Origin: DASRFA01 sp035651755
GTDB taxonomy: Bacteria; Desulfobacterota; Binatia; UBA12015
DNA: 64,000 bases
Assembly: GCA_035651755.1 (NCBI GenBank)
Contig: DASRFA010000057.1
Coordinates: 61,494 to 125,493 of the forward strand
Direction: 5' to 3'
Shown: positions 44,797 to 55,100 of the stretch, in pieces
Numbering within the stretch: the stretch's first letter is position 1
Layout: the number at the start of each line of letters is the position of its first letter
Made by a program: the position numbers and the translations under genes
Notes under the pieces: generated by a model
Database searches by the model: none
Told to the model about the DNA's origin: nothing
What the model saw: the letters and a program-made list of their open reading frames with translations, nothing else

Positions 44797-44825
44797 AATC
44801 ACCACTCGTCTCGCGGAGCGAACCA

Positions 44826-45500
44826 ATGGTCGAACCGAAGATCGCCGCTACGACGGAAACCAACCCGCGCGAATGGAAGCGCTTGATGCTCGACGCCGCG
44901 TCGCGAGGGCCGACGGTCATCGACGAAGCCACCGGGGGCAGTCCACATGCTGCGCCGTCGCGACATCGAGCGCCTTCTGAACGAGCCGCGGCTGAACGGC
45001 GTCGGGCTGTCGCTCTTCGACGCGATGGGGATCACCCGCGGTCCTTTGCGCGATTGGTACGGGTCGCTGATGTTCACCAACGACGGCGCCAAGCACGACC
45101 GGCTGCGCCGTCTGGTCAGCAAGGCGTTCACGCCGCGCGCGGCAGCACGCCTCAGGCCGACCGCGGCAGCACACGTCGCCGAGCGGCTGGCGGTGCTGCG
45201 CCGAGCGGGCGGCGGCGACCTCGTGCCCGCCCTCGCCCACGTGCCGATGGACGTGATGTGCGCGCTGATCGGCGTCCCCGCCGCGGCGGGCGAACCTGCT
45301 GGTCGGCGGTCACGATACCACCGCGAGCCAGATCGGCTGCACCCTCGTGACCCTGCTCGCCAGGCCGGACGAGCTCGCGGAGCTTCGCTCCGATCCCGCC
45401 TTGCTCCCCTTGCTCGTCAGCGAGACGATCCGCTTCGAGCCCGGCATCCCGTTCGCACCGCGCACCGTCGCGCTCACCGCCGATCCCGCGAGCATCGAGT
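44826..45500 (+). pseudogene. Cytochrome P450 relic
   Basis: The ATG opens with a P450 N-terminus (NPREWKRLMLDAASRGPTVID). After a frameshift near 44940 it continues LRRRDIERLLNEPRL, HDRLRRLVSKAFTPRAA and VPMDVMCALIGVP. About 80-100 residues are then missing, and the third frame has the I-helix LLVGGHDTTASQIG and K-helix ETIRFEP (ExxR). It stops before the heme-binding Cys loop. Internal deletion, two shifts and no heme ligand mean no function. Confidence 0.8.
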
Positions 45501-45623
45501 GGTGTCAAGTACTTGGCCGCAGTCCGGCCAGGCTGCCCGTGACGCTTCGAGGAAGAAGGCGCGGCCGCAGCTCGAGCGCGGCACGTCCTTGGCGACGACG
45601 ACCCCGGGGCGGGTGGACCGAAG

Positions 45624-46577
45624 CTACGCGCTGTCGTGTTCGCCGAGCCATTGGAGGACCTCGTGCACGCTCCCGGAAGCCATGGCGATGCTGGTGTCTG
45701 CTGCGCCGTAGTAGAGACGAATCGTGTCGCCGTCCTCGCTGAGCGTGTAGCCGCAAGGGAAGGTCACGTTGGCGACGTCTCCTTGACACTCGTAAGGAGC
45801 TTCGGGTCCGAAGATCCAGCAGTCGCCTCGCCGAAGGCAGTGCTCGGGCCGCTCGAGGTCCAGAAGCGCTACGCCCAGGCGGTACAGACATCCCGCGGCC
45901 GTGTGCCGGACGCCGTGATAGATCATCAGCCAACCGGCCGGCGTCTCGATCAGCGGCGGCGAGAGACCAACCTTGTTCGCATCCCACCAGGCGCCCTTGC
46001 GTGCCGGCAGGACGAGCTTGTGGTTTCCCCAGTTGCGGAGGTCCGGTGAGTAGGAGATCCAGATGTGCGCACCGGAGTCGGTCATCGGACGGTGCAGGAG
46101 CGCGAAGCTTCCCTCGACCCGCCGCGGAAGGACGGCAGCGTCCTTGTCGTCGGGCTGCATCACCAAGCCGACGCGCTCGAACTGCCGGAAGTCCGTGGTC
46201 AGAGCCAGTGCGACGGCCGGGCCGCCGCGACCGAACGCGGTGTACGCGACGGCGTACTGTCCGAGCTCCTCGACGAACGTGATGCGCGGATCCTCGATCC
46301 CCCATAGCTCGTCCGCGTGATGCTCGGGGTCGGGTCGGAGGGTCGGCTCCGGGTCGATCACCCAACCGTTGACGCCGTTCACCGAACGCGCCGCGCACAA
46401 GTGCGAGTGTCCTCGGCGATCCTCGACGCGGCAGAGCAGAAGCGTCGTGCCGTCCGCGAGGCGCGTTGCGCCGGGGTTGAAAACGGTGTGTGCCGGATAG
46501 GGCCAATCTGCCGCCGTCAGGATGGGATTGGCGGGCTCGCGGCGGAAGAGGGTCTCGTACGGACGCGGCGAAGTCAT
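45624..46577 (-). CDS. GH130 family glycoside phosphorylase/hydrolase
   Basis: A 317-residue five-bladed beta-propeller enzyme of GH130, phosphorylases that act on beta-mannosides. Visible motifs are HTVFNPGATRLADGTTLLL, CRVEDRRGHSHL, ELWGIEDPRITF with the general-acid Asp in GIEDPR, and LLHRPM. The C-terminal propeller strands include YGAADTSIA. Its start overlaps the stop of the GT4-like gene upstream as ATGA, so it is made together with that enzyme. Together they suggest synthesis or turnover of a mannose-containing oligosaccharide. Phosphorylase versus hydrolase cannot be decided by eye. Confidence 0.88.
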   Translation of the reverse strand: MTSPRPYETLFRREPANPILTAADWPYPAHTVFNPGATRLADGTTLLLCRVEDRRGHSHLCAARSVNGVNGWVIDPEPTLRPDPEHHADELWGIEDPRITFVEELGQYAVAYTAFGRGGPAVALALTTDFRQFERVGLVMQPDDKDAAVLPRRVEGSFALLHRPMTDSGAHIWISYSPDLRNWGNHKLVLPARKGAWWDANKVGLSPPLIETPAGWLMIYHGVRHTAAGCLYRLGVALLDLERPEHCLRRGDCWIFGPEAPYECQGDVANVTFPCGYTLSEDGDTIRLYYGAADTSIAMASGSVHEVLQWLGEHDSA

Positions 46578-48955
46578 GCGCCGGCCCCGTGCGCGCTCGG
46601 CTCGCCGAGGCCGTGTCGAGCGGCCGAGCGCATCTCCAAGAGCGCGAGCATGAACGACAGCGTCGACTCTGCGCCCTGGTTTCGGTTGACGCGATCGGCG
46701 TGGAGCCCGTCGCGACAACCGCCGGTCGACGCGTCGTAGAGCGGAGTCTGGAGCTGGTTCTGACCGAGGAACCAGCGAAAGGCGCGGCGCGCATGCTCCG
46801 TCCAGACGGCGTCTCCGCTCGTGCGCCGAGCCGCGAGACACGCAGCGACGACGGCGTACGCTTCGAGCGGCTGCTGATCGAATGCCGCCTTGTCCCCTGC
46901 TCGCCGATAGAACCCGTTCGAGCCGATCGGTGCGAACTCGCCGACCTCCGATCGCTGAATCGACACGAGCCATTCGAGCGAGCGCAGCCCGGCGAGCTTC
47001 ATCTCCTCGTCTTCCATCCGCGAGCCCGAGACGAGTAGCGCTTGCGACAGGCGCGGATTGTCATAGGTGACCCGGTCTTCGAACCACGGCCAATCGGGCC
47101 TGCTCACCGTGCGGAACAGCTCGAGGAGGCGTTCGGCGAGACGCGTCCGAACGAGCTGCACCGTCCTGTCGCCCTGGAAGGCGTGGAGGTACTCGTCGAT
47201 TCCCAGCAGCGACGAGGCCCAGGCACGCGGGCTCGTGAAGCTCGACACCGCCGGCAGGGCGGCGTGGAACAGCTCGCCGGCTAGGGTCTGCCTGCCAGGA
47301 TCCGCACCCCGTCCGACGACCGTTCCGAGCGCCCACACCGCGCGTCCATGGCTGTCCTCGGAGCCGACTTCCTCGGTCCAGGATCGTTCATACGACATGA
47401 AGTTTCTGAATCGCCCGCACTTCGAGTTGTAGGCGTGGCGCACGAAGGCGAGGTAGCGTGATGCCAGAGCACGGACCGAACGAACATCTTCCGTCTCGCT
47501 GTCGTCGATCAACGCCATCGCCAGCAGCGCGCGTGCGTTGTCGTCCAGGCAGTACCCGTCCTCGTAGCGCGGCACGTCGAAGGCGGCATGCTGCAGCACC
47601 CCGGTCTCGTCGGTGAGCAGCCGGAGGTGCTCGAGGTTGAGATCGGGAAGCTCGAGAGGACGCGCGGCGAGCGTGCGTGCCTCGAAGCTCGTCCGCATCC
47701 GCGCCGCGTGCTCGACGCGCGCCCGCTCGAGAGAGTGATGGTAGCTGCGCGCCACTGCCGGCCACAGCATCTCGTCGCCGTGTGCGGCCGCCCGACGACG
47801 AAGCGCGAGATGCCGGCCCTGGTCGTCAAGTAAACCGATGATCTCTCGCGCGATGGCCTGCGGATCTCGCCACGGCACGAGGATGCCGCGACCGTCGGCG
47901 AGCAGCTCGCGCGCATACGAGTACGGCGTCGAGACGACGGCCTTGCCCGACCCGACCGCGTAGGCGAGGGTGCCCGAGGTGATCTGCTCGGGGTTGAGGT
48001 ACGGCGTCACGTAAACGTCGGCTGCCGCGAGGAACTCGGTGAGCTCCCCCTGGCTCACGAAGCGGTCGTGGAAGATCATGTTGCCCGCCACGCCCAGCCG
48101 CTCGGCCTGACTCTCGAGCGCGAGCCGATACGTCTCGCCCTGGCGCTCCTTTACGTGCGGGTGGGTGGCGCCGAGCACGATGTAGACCGTGTCGGGGTGC
48201 CGCGCGAGGATGTCCGGCATGGCCGCGATCGCGTATTCGATCCCTTTGTCGGGAGACAGCAGCCCGAACGTCAGGATCACCGACTTGCCCTCGACCCCGA
48301 GCAGGCTCTTGTTGCCCCCGTCGAACGGAATGGACGGGATGCCGTGCGGGATCAGGTCGATCTTGTGATCGGGAACGGCGTAGATCTCGGAGAGGCGGCG
48401 AGCCCCATGGTGGCTCATGACCACCACTCGCTCCGATAGCCCGGCGATCTCTCCGAGCACCTCGCGCTGGAGGGAGTTGGGCTCGCCCAGCACCGTGTGC
48501 AGCGTCGAGACGATCGGCATTCGCAGGTCTCGCAGCAACGCGACGAGATGGCTGCCGGACTTTCCGCCGAAGATGCCGTACTCGTGCTGCACGCACACGA
48601 CGTCGATCGCGTTGAGGTTCAAGAAGTCTGCCGCGCGCCGATACGACGTGAGATCGCTTGCGGCGATCTCGAACCGGACGCTCGAAGGGTACGCGTAGCG
48701 CTTTCCCGGATCGTTCATCGCGAGCACGAGGCAATCGATCTCGGGAAACGATCGTGTGAGCGCCGCGGCGAGATCGGTCGTGAACGTCGCGATACCGCAT
48801 TGACGAGGCAGGTGATTGCCGATCATGCCGAGCGCACGAAGGGAGCCGCTGACATTCTCGGAGCTGGTGGTGTCGACGGATCGGAGTCGCGAAGCCGCCG
48901 GTCGGCTTCTCATCGGATCTCCGCCGATGGTGCTCTCCGAAATGCCGGCGCTCAT
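46574..48955 (-). CDS. GT4 glycosyltransferase with C-terminal helical (alpha/alpha) domain
   Basis: A 793-residue two-domain protein. GT-B part (about 35-390): LGMIGNHLPRQCGIATFTTDL, VVVMSHHGARRL, ILTFGLLSPDKGIEYAI and SGTLAYAVGSGKAVVSTPYSYA, a donor-site loop. The C-terminal 380 residues are Trp-rich helices with CLDDNARALLAMAL and NRNQGAESTLSF, typical of alpha/alpha barrels in glycoside-processing enzymes. The ATG at 48955 has GAGG upstream and overlaps the stop of a small Cys4 ORF; a GTG fifteen codons upstream is possible. Co-translated with GH130, it may make and trim a mannoside such as a compatible solute or cell-wall glycan. Confidence 0.87.
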   Translation of the reverse strand: MSAGISESTIGGDPMRSRPAASRLRSVDTTSSENVSGSLRALGMIGNHLPRQCGIATFTTDLAAALTRSFPEIDCLVLAMNDPGKRYAYPSSVRFEIAASDLTSYRRAADFLNLNAIDVVCVQHEYGIFGGKSGSHLVALLRDLRMPIVSTLHTVLGEPNSLQREVLGEIAGLSERVVVMSHHGARRLSEIYAVPDHKIDLIPHGIPSIPFDGGNKSLLGVEGKSVILTFGLLSPDKGIEYAIAAMPDILARHPDTVYIVLGATHPHVKERQGETYRLALESQAERLGVAGNMIFHDRFVSQGELTEFLAAADVYVTPYLNPEQITSGTLAYAVGSGKAVVSTPYSYARELLADGRGILVPWRDPQAIAREIIGLLDDQGRHLALRRRAAAHGDEMLWPAVARSYHHSLERARVEHAARMRTSFEARTLAARPLELPDLNLEHLRLLTDETGVLQHAAFDVPRYEDGYCLDDNARALLAMALIDDSETEDVRSVRALASRYLAFVRHAYNSKCGRFRNFMSYERSWTEEVGSEDSHGRAVWALGTVVGRGADPGRQTLAGELFHAALPAVSSFTSPRAWASSLLGIDEYLHAFQGDRTVQLVRTRLAERLLELFRTVSRPDWPWFEDRVTYDNPRLSQALLVSGSRMEDEEMKLAGLRSLEWLVSIQRSEVGEFAPIGSNGFYRRAGDKAAFDQQPLEAYAVVAACLAARRTSGDAVWTEHARRAFRWFLGQNQLQTPLYDASTGGCRDGLHADRVNRNQGAESTLSFMLALLEMRSAARHGLGEPSAHGAGA

Positions 48956-49197
48956 CGAATCTGCCTCGACGACGGCGGTCGCCAGCCGGCGTCGTAGCAC
49001 GGGCGACAGGTCGGAAAGACGGCCCGGACCTGTCCGCGATAGCCGATGAGCCCGCGTGTCTCTCCTCCCGGACCGTCGTTCGGGGAGCTCGGGAGCGAGA
49101 CTTCCGTCGAGGTCGAGATCGACTTGCCGCAGCTCGCGCAGTCGACGCGCAGTGTGAGGTTGCCTTCGGTGCGAAGCGCGCTGCCTCTAGCGGCCAC
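48952..49197 (-). CDS. Small Cys4 protein, unknown
   Basis: A leftward frame of about 81 residues whose TGA overlaps the GT4 start as ATGA. It contains DCASCGKSI and, 40 residues on, PTCRPCYDAGW, two CxxC pairs that look like a zinc ribbon. No good ribosome site was found before the GTG at 49197; the true start may be elsewhere. The overlap and the Cys pattern argue for a real gene, coupled to the GT4/GH130 pair. Confidence 0.4.
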   Translation of the reverse strand: MAARGSALRTEGNLTLRVDCASCGKSISTSTEVSLPSSPNDGPGGETRGLIGYRGQVRAVFPTCRPCYDAGWRPPSSRQIR

Positions 49198-50368
49198 GAG
49201 AGGCGACGACCGTCGCGCGAATATGTGCCTTGACGAATCCTGCGTGGCGGACGACGGCGAAGTGATCGGTCCTGGTCCCGGACATGGACGGTCTCCTTTC
49301 GGAGTCCGCGCCGAGCACACGTGGGTAGGACGAGGCCCCTACACGACTCGCGCTGCGGGGCTCGCAACGAACTCGAAGGTGAGCATATCCCGCGCAATCG
49401 ATCCGCGCAACCGAGCGCTGACGGCGTCAAGATACGCTCTCCAGCGAGACGAGTCCCGCTCGCCGTCGCGAGAATCTCGAACGGACGATCGACGGTCGCA
49501 CGCCGCCCCGAGCATTCGACGCGCGCCGACGGAATCGGCCTTCCCGAGCTTCCGGCGGCGGCTTTCATCCAGCACGCGTCCGTCGTGCCGCTCGCCTAGG
49601 AGGCCGAAGCGAGCTCCCAAGCGTCCTTGTCGAGAGCGGCGGTCGCCTACTTGACGGGAGATCGAAGCCGAACGCCGACGTTCGTAGACGTTCGCGCACG
49701 ACGCCGAGCTCCGCGGACCGCTAGGCATTGCTTTACGTGACCATTCGAGGTAACACTCATCTGAGTTCGACTTGCAGCCTGCTCGCGCGGCGATTCCGTA
49801 TGCGCGCGCTTCGGCGCGGACTCCGATAGGAGATCGCGCGTGACCGGGACTCGCTGCGAGACGTTTTTTCATTCGGGAGCTACTGCCGGCGGCAGCACGC
49901 TGAACGCTTGATGCCGATTCCGCGCCGCGAGCTCGTATTGCGAGCCGCGGCAATCCGACCGAAGCTCGCCATGCCGTTCGCGCGCCGACCCGTCCGAGTC
50001 GACGGCCGCACGCTCTACGGGACGGACCCGCGCTGCGCGGCCGTCTGCACCACCTGCGCGAAAGGCCGGGCGGCTGCAGTCGGCGCTCGACCTCGCTCGC
50101 GGACCGCCCGCTCGCGCTCGGATTCGAGGATGCCAGGGCGCGATCGCGGAGCACGGACCCAGAAGGAAGGTATGAGGATGTGGTTCACACTTCTCCCGGG
50201 CGGACCCCCGAGCTCGCTCGCGGTTCCGTTCTCGTTCGACGGTCTCGATCCGAAGGTTCTCCTGTCGGCGCTCCTATTCTCAGTCTGTGCCGTTCATGCG
50301 TTCCTTCATGGGCTACATTGGGGCGCTCGACGCGGTGCAGCGGCATCCGTCGTCGCACCGGCACGGTC
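49198..50368. other. Gene-free interval
   Basis: About 1.2 kb without a supportable gene. Several Arg/Ser-rich frames up to 270 codons are open on both strands, but none shows a family motif or a good start; GC-rich DNA produces such frames by chance. The last 200 bases probably contain the promoter of the wax-ester synthase-like gene. Confidence 0.4.
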
Positions 50369-51850
50369 GTGAGAACACCCTCGGGATACGAGCGCCTCTC
50401 CGTACTCGACAACGTCTTCCTGCTCGCCGAGACGCCCTCGGTGCATATGCACGTCGCCGCCATTCAGATCTTCGAGGCAGGAGGCGTCCCGAACGTGGAT
50501 GGCGGCATCCACGCCGAAGAGTTCAAGCGTCGTGTGCGCGCCGTGATTCATCTCTTTCCCCGTTGTCGCCAACGACTCCGGTGGACCCCCGTGGAACACC
50601 ATCCGGTGTGGGTCGACCACGACGGCTTCGACCTCGACGATCACGTTCAGATCGCAAGTCTACCGCGGCCGGGGACGGACGCACAGCTGAAGCTGCTCTG
50701 CGCGAGCATCCTGGAGACACAACTCGATCGCGGCCGTCCTCTATGGGAGATCTGGTTGATCGAAGGTCTCGCTCGGGACCGATTCGCCATCCTTTGCAAG
50801 TTCCACCATTGCATGATCGACGGTGCCGGCGGTGCGGATCTCATGAGCGTTCTTCTGTCGCCGACTCGCGATCCCCAGACGCCGGAACCGCGGCCTTACG
50901 TTCCCAGACCACTGCCATCCTCCTGGAACCTTCTTCGCGACTCGATGAGCCGGCTCGGCGACCTTCCGTTCAAGTTCGCCCATGACGTCGCGCGGTTCGC
51001 GATGGACACCATCGACATCCGGCACGATCTTGCGATGCGGCTCGTCGCGCTGGGCCGGCTCGTCGGGTGGGCGATGGAGTCGGCGTCGGACAGCCCGCTC
51101 AACGGCATCCTGACGTCGCATCGCCGCTTCGACTGGTTGCGCCTCTCTTTGAGCGACGTCCGTGCCGTCCGGAGCGCTGCGGGTTGCTCATTGAACGACG
51201 TCGTGCTCGCGGTCGTTGCGGGCGCGCTGCGGCGTTTCCTCATACACCGAGGAGACGCGCCCGCGCTCGACTTCAGGATCTCGGCGCCCGTGAACGTCCG
51301 CCGCCCAGGAGACCCGGATTCGTCGGCGAACCGCGTTTCCGCTTGGATCCTGCGGCTACCTCTCGAGGACGCCGATGCGAAGTCCCGCCTGGCGACGATC
51401 CACGACGCGACCCGGACCCTCAAGGAGTCGCGGAGCGCACTGGGTGTGGAGATGATGTTGGAGGCCGCCGAGTGGTTACCTCCGCGCCTGCTGTCGCTCG
51501 GCGTGGGGCTCGCGTCCGGCCCGATGAACATGATCGTCACGAACATCCCGGGGCCGCGGCTACCGTTGTACATGCTCGGCGCGCGATTGGAGGCGATCTA
51601 CCCGTTCGTACCGCTGCTGGAGCAGAACGGCCTCGGAATCGCGCTCTTTAGCTACGACGGATCCCTGTGCTGGGGCTTCACCGGAAGCTACGAGCTCGTT
51701 CCCGACCTTCGGGCGTTCGTCCAGATGGTCCACGATTCGTTCGACGAGCTCGCCGCCGCCTTCGGCGTGGGGCTGTCCGCGGCAGAGAAGGATGGACCCG
51801 AGACGTCCGCCGAGATCTGCGGTTCGTCCGTCGGCGTGGAGGCGCGCTGA
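50369..51850 (+). CDS. WS/DGAT-family O-acyltransferase
   Basis: A 493-residue bifunctional wax ester synthase/diacylglycerol acyltransferase type enzyme. It transfers acyl groups from acyl-CoA to fatty alcohols or diacylglycerol for storage lipid. The catalytic HHCMIDG (His146, His147, Asp151) is in place. The N-terminal LSVLDNVFLLAETPSVHMHV and C-terminal MNMIVTNIPGPRLPLYMLGA are family landmarks; VNVRRPGD sits between. I chose the GTG at 50369 because it falls directly before the conserved ERLSVLDN; no better start exists. Together with the acyl-CoA reductase-like gene at 14.6 kb it could make wax esters. Confidence 0.9.
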   Translation: MRTPSGYERLSVLDNVFLLAETPSVHMHVAAIQIFEAGGVPNVDGGIHAEEFKRRVRAVIHLFPRCRQRLRWTPVEHHPVWVDHDGFDLDDHVQIASLPRPGTDAQLKLLCASILETQLDRGRPLWEIWLIEGLARDRFAILCKFHHCMIDGAGGADLMSVLLSPTRDPQTPEPRPYVPRPLPSSWNLLRDSMSRLGDLPFKFAHDVARFAMDTIDIRHDLAMRLVALGRLVGWAMESASDSPLNGILTSHRRFDWLRLSLSDVRAVRSAAGCSLNDVVLAVVAGALRRFLIHRGDAPALDFRISAPVNVRRPGDPDSSANRVSAWILRLPLEDADAKSRLATIHDATRTLKESRSALGVEMMLEAAEWLPPRLLSLGVGLASGPMNMIVTNIPGPRLPLYMLGARLEAIYPFVPLLEQNGLGIALFSYDGSLCWGFTGSYELVPDLRAFVQMVHDSFDELAAAFGVGLSAAEKDGPETSAEICGSSVGVEAR

Positions 51851-52114
51851 CGCTGCGCAGCGCCCTCGGGAGCGGGCTCCCATGGACGCAGCGGGCGGCG
51901 CCGACGGCAGCTCAGTCGGAGGTGCGGCTCCGGACCGTGCTCCTCGAGTCACAGAGGACGCCCCGCGATGTCGGCGAGTGAATCGACGATGGAACGGTCG
52001 TGCAGGGCCGAGCGGATGTCTCATGGGTGAATCCTGAACCACGAGGGCATGCATCAAGATTGACTTCGCGCACCCGGGGCACCACAGTCGAGGGGTGCTG
52101 GCGGGGCCGCGGCG
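51851..52114. other. Short intergenic region
   Basis: About 260 bases before the large sensor gene. No dyad or gene is seen; it presumably holds its promoter. Confidence 0.35.
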
Positions 52115-55100
52115 ATGAAGGACGGCAAAGCCGGGTTCCCGAGAGCGCGCGGAGCGAAACGTTGCTCCGGCGCGAAACTCGGCGTCGCAACCGAGCAGAC
52201 CAGGGGCCGAGCGCGGTTCCCGATCGTCGGTGTCGGCGCCTCGGCGGGTGGCCTCGAAGCCTTCAAGAAACTCTTCACCACGATGCCGGCAAACTGCGGG
52301 TCGGCTTTCGTGCTCATTCAGCACCTCGACCCGACGCGCCCGAGCCTCACTGCCGAGCTCGTGGGCACATACACGCCCATGCGCGTGACGGAGGCCGAAG
52401 ACGGTGTGAGCGTCGAGCCGAACCGCATCTACGTGATCCCGCCGAATAAATACTTGACGATTCGCGATCGGGTCTTGCGGCTCACCTCTCCCTCGGCACC
52501 GCGCAGCACGCGCATGGCCGTCGACCACTTCTTCCATTCGCTCGCGGAGGCTCAGCACGAGAACGCGATCGGAATCGTCCTGTCCGGAACCGGGACGGAC
52601 GGCACGCTCGGGATGAAGGAGATCAAGGCCGCGGGCGGCATGACGATGGCGCAGGCTGTCGAGACCGCGCAGCACGACGGCATGCCTCGCAGCGCGATCG
52701 CCGCCGGCAGCGCGGACTATGTTTTGCCGCCGGAGCGGATGGCGGAGGCGCTGCTCGCCTACGTCGGGCATGCCGCGGTCAGCTCGGCGCGGATGGAGAC
52801 GAAACCCGGAAAATCGACCGATCCCTTGGCCAGCGTCGTGGCGGCGTTGCACACGCGAATGAATTTCGACTTCAACGGCTACCGCAGGGCTACCCTGCAG
52901 CGCCGCATCCACCGCCGAATGAGCCTGAAGCACGTCGCTGCCATGTCGGATTACGTGGATCTGCTCGAGCGGGATCCTGCCGAAGTCACCGCGCTGTTCC
53001 ACGACTTGCTCATCAGCGTGACGAGCTTCTTCCGCGACCCTGCGGCCTGGCAGACGCTGCAAGAGCAAACGATCCGGCGGATCGTCGTCGACAAGCCGCG
53101 GGACGCTCCAATACGCGTCTGGGTGCCGGCCTGTGCGACGGGCGAAGAAGCTTACTCGATCGCGATGGTGTTGATCGAGGAAATCGAAGCGTCCGGGAAG
53201 GGACAGCGCCTGCAGGTGTTCGCCTCCGATGTGGATGTACAAGCACTGGAGATCGCTCGCGCCGGCGTCTACCCGGAAGGAATCGCCGCTCGGATCACAC
53301 CAGAGAGGTTGTCCAAGTTCTTCGAAGAAGCCGAGCACGGCTTCAAAGTGAAAAAAGAGCTTCGCGACGCGATCGTCTTTGCGCAGCAGAGCCTAGTGGG
53401 AGATCCGCCGTTTTCCAGGCTCGACGTCATCAGCTGCCGCAACTTCCTCATCTATCTCGAGGCCGGGCTGCAGGAGACGATCCTTACGCTCTTCCATTTC
53501 GCCCTGATGGAGGGCGGATGCCTTTTCTTGGGCAGCGCCGAGAGCATCGGGACGCTGGGCGACCTGTTCGAGGTGGTCTCCAGAAAGTGGCGGATCTACA
53601 AGCGGATCGGACCGACGCGCCACGACAGGATCCATCGTTCGCTCGCCACCGGACCATGGTTCGGCGCGGCTCGTCCAGGCAGGGAGCCGAACGGGGGCCG
53701 GCTGGCATCGCTGGCACAGAGACTTCTCGTCGATCGCTACGCACCGGCGTGCGTGATCATCGATCGAACCGGCCAGGTGCTCTATTTCCACGGCCAGACG
53801 GAGGACTATATCGCACAGCCGGGGGGTGTCCCGACACGCGACCTGATCGCACAGGCGCGGGGAGCAGTCCGAAGCAAGCTTCGGGGAGCCGTTCGGGAGG
53901 CGATGAAGAGAAATCAGCGAGTCGTCGTCACGGGGGTGCACCTGCGTCGCGGAGCCGCATCGATGCGCCTGAAGATCGCGGTCGAGCCACTCGACGTCGG
54001 CGAGGGCGTGCCGAGCCTTTGGCTGGTGTCGTTCGAACGCGAGGCGGAGGCGATCCCGCAACCAGTGGCAGCCGACGGCAAACCGGCCGGGGACGACGAG
54101 GCGGTGGTAAACCAGCTCGAAAGCGAGCTCCGGACAACGAAGGACGATCTGCAGCAGACGATCGAAGACCTCAGCTCGGCCAACGAAGAACTGATGTCGG
54201 TGACCGAGGAGATGCAATCGAGCAACGAAGAGCTCGAAACGTCGAAGGAGGAGCTGCAGTCGGTGAACGAGGAGTTGACTACTGCCAATGCTCAGCTCGA
54301 GAGCAAGATCGGAGAGCTCGAAGCGGCCAACAATGACCTGGACAACCTGCTCACGAGCACGAACATCGCCACGCTCTTTTTGGACACAGGCCTCTTCATT
54401 CGGGGATTCACGCCAGCGGCGACGCGGCTCTTCAGCCTCATCTCCTCGGATGTCGGGCGCCGGCTGAGCGACATCGCGCCGAAGGTCTTCGACCCCGCCT
54501 TGCTTTCCGACGCTGCTGCGGTCCTCGAGAAGCTGACGTCGCCGAAAACGGAGGTGAAGGGGCACGACGGGCGATGGTACGTTCGCCAGGCTCTTCCCTA
54601 TCGGACGCGCGAGGGTCGCACCGAAGGGGTCGTGGTGACGTTCTCCGACGTAGCGGCGGAAGCCCTACACGAGGCGCGACGCTACGCCGAGTCGATCGTC
54701 GATACGGTGCGGGAGCCGCTGCTCGTACTCGACGAAGACTTGCGCGTGCGATCGGCGAACCAATCCTTCTATGCCACCTTCCGCACGCATTCGGAGGAGA
54801 CCGTCGGACGGCTGCTCTACGAGCTCGGCAGCCGCCAGTGGGACATCCCGAAGCTGCGGACGCGGCTGCGGGATGTCCTTTCGGCGAAGCGCGTCCTGAA
54901 CGACTTCGAGGTCGTCCGAGAGTTCGGAACGCGGGGCCACCGGATCATGCTGCTGAACGCTCGGGCGATCGATCGCGGAAGCGCGCGTGCGAACTTGATC
55001 CTCCTGGGCATCGAAGACATCACCGAGCGCAGGAGAGCGGAGGAGTCCCTCCGCGAGAGTGAAGCTCGCAAGGACGCGGCCGACCAGGCGCGGCAGCGCT

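Noticed and set aside
49339..50154. Leftward 271-codon open frame
   Set aside because: Arg/Ser-rich with no motif or ribosome site; typical chance frame in GC-rich DNA.
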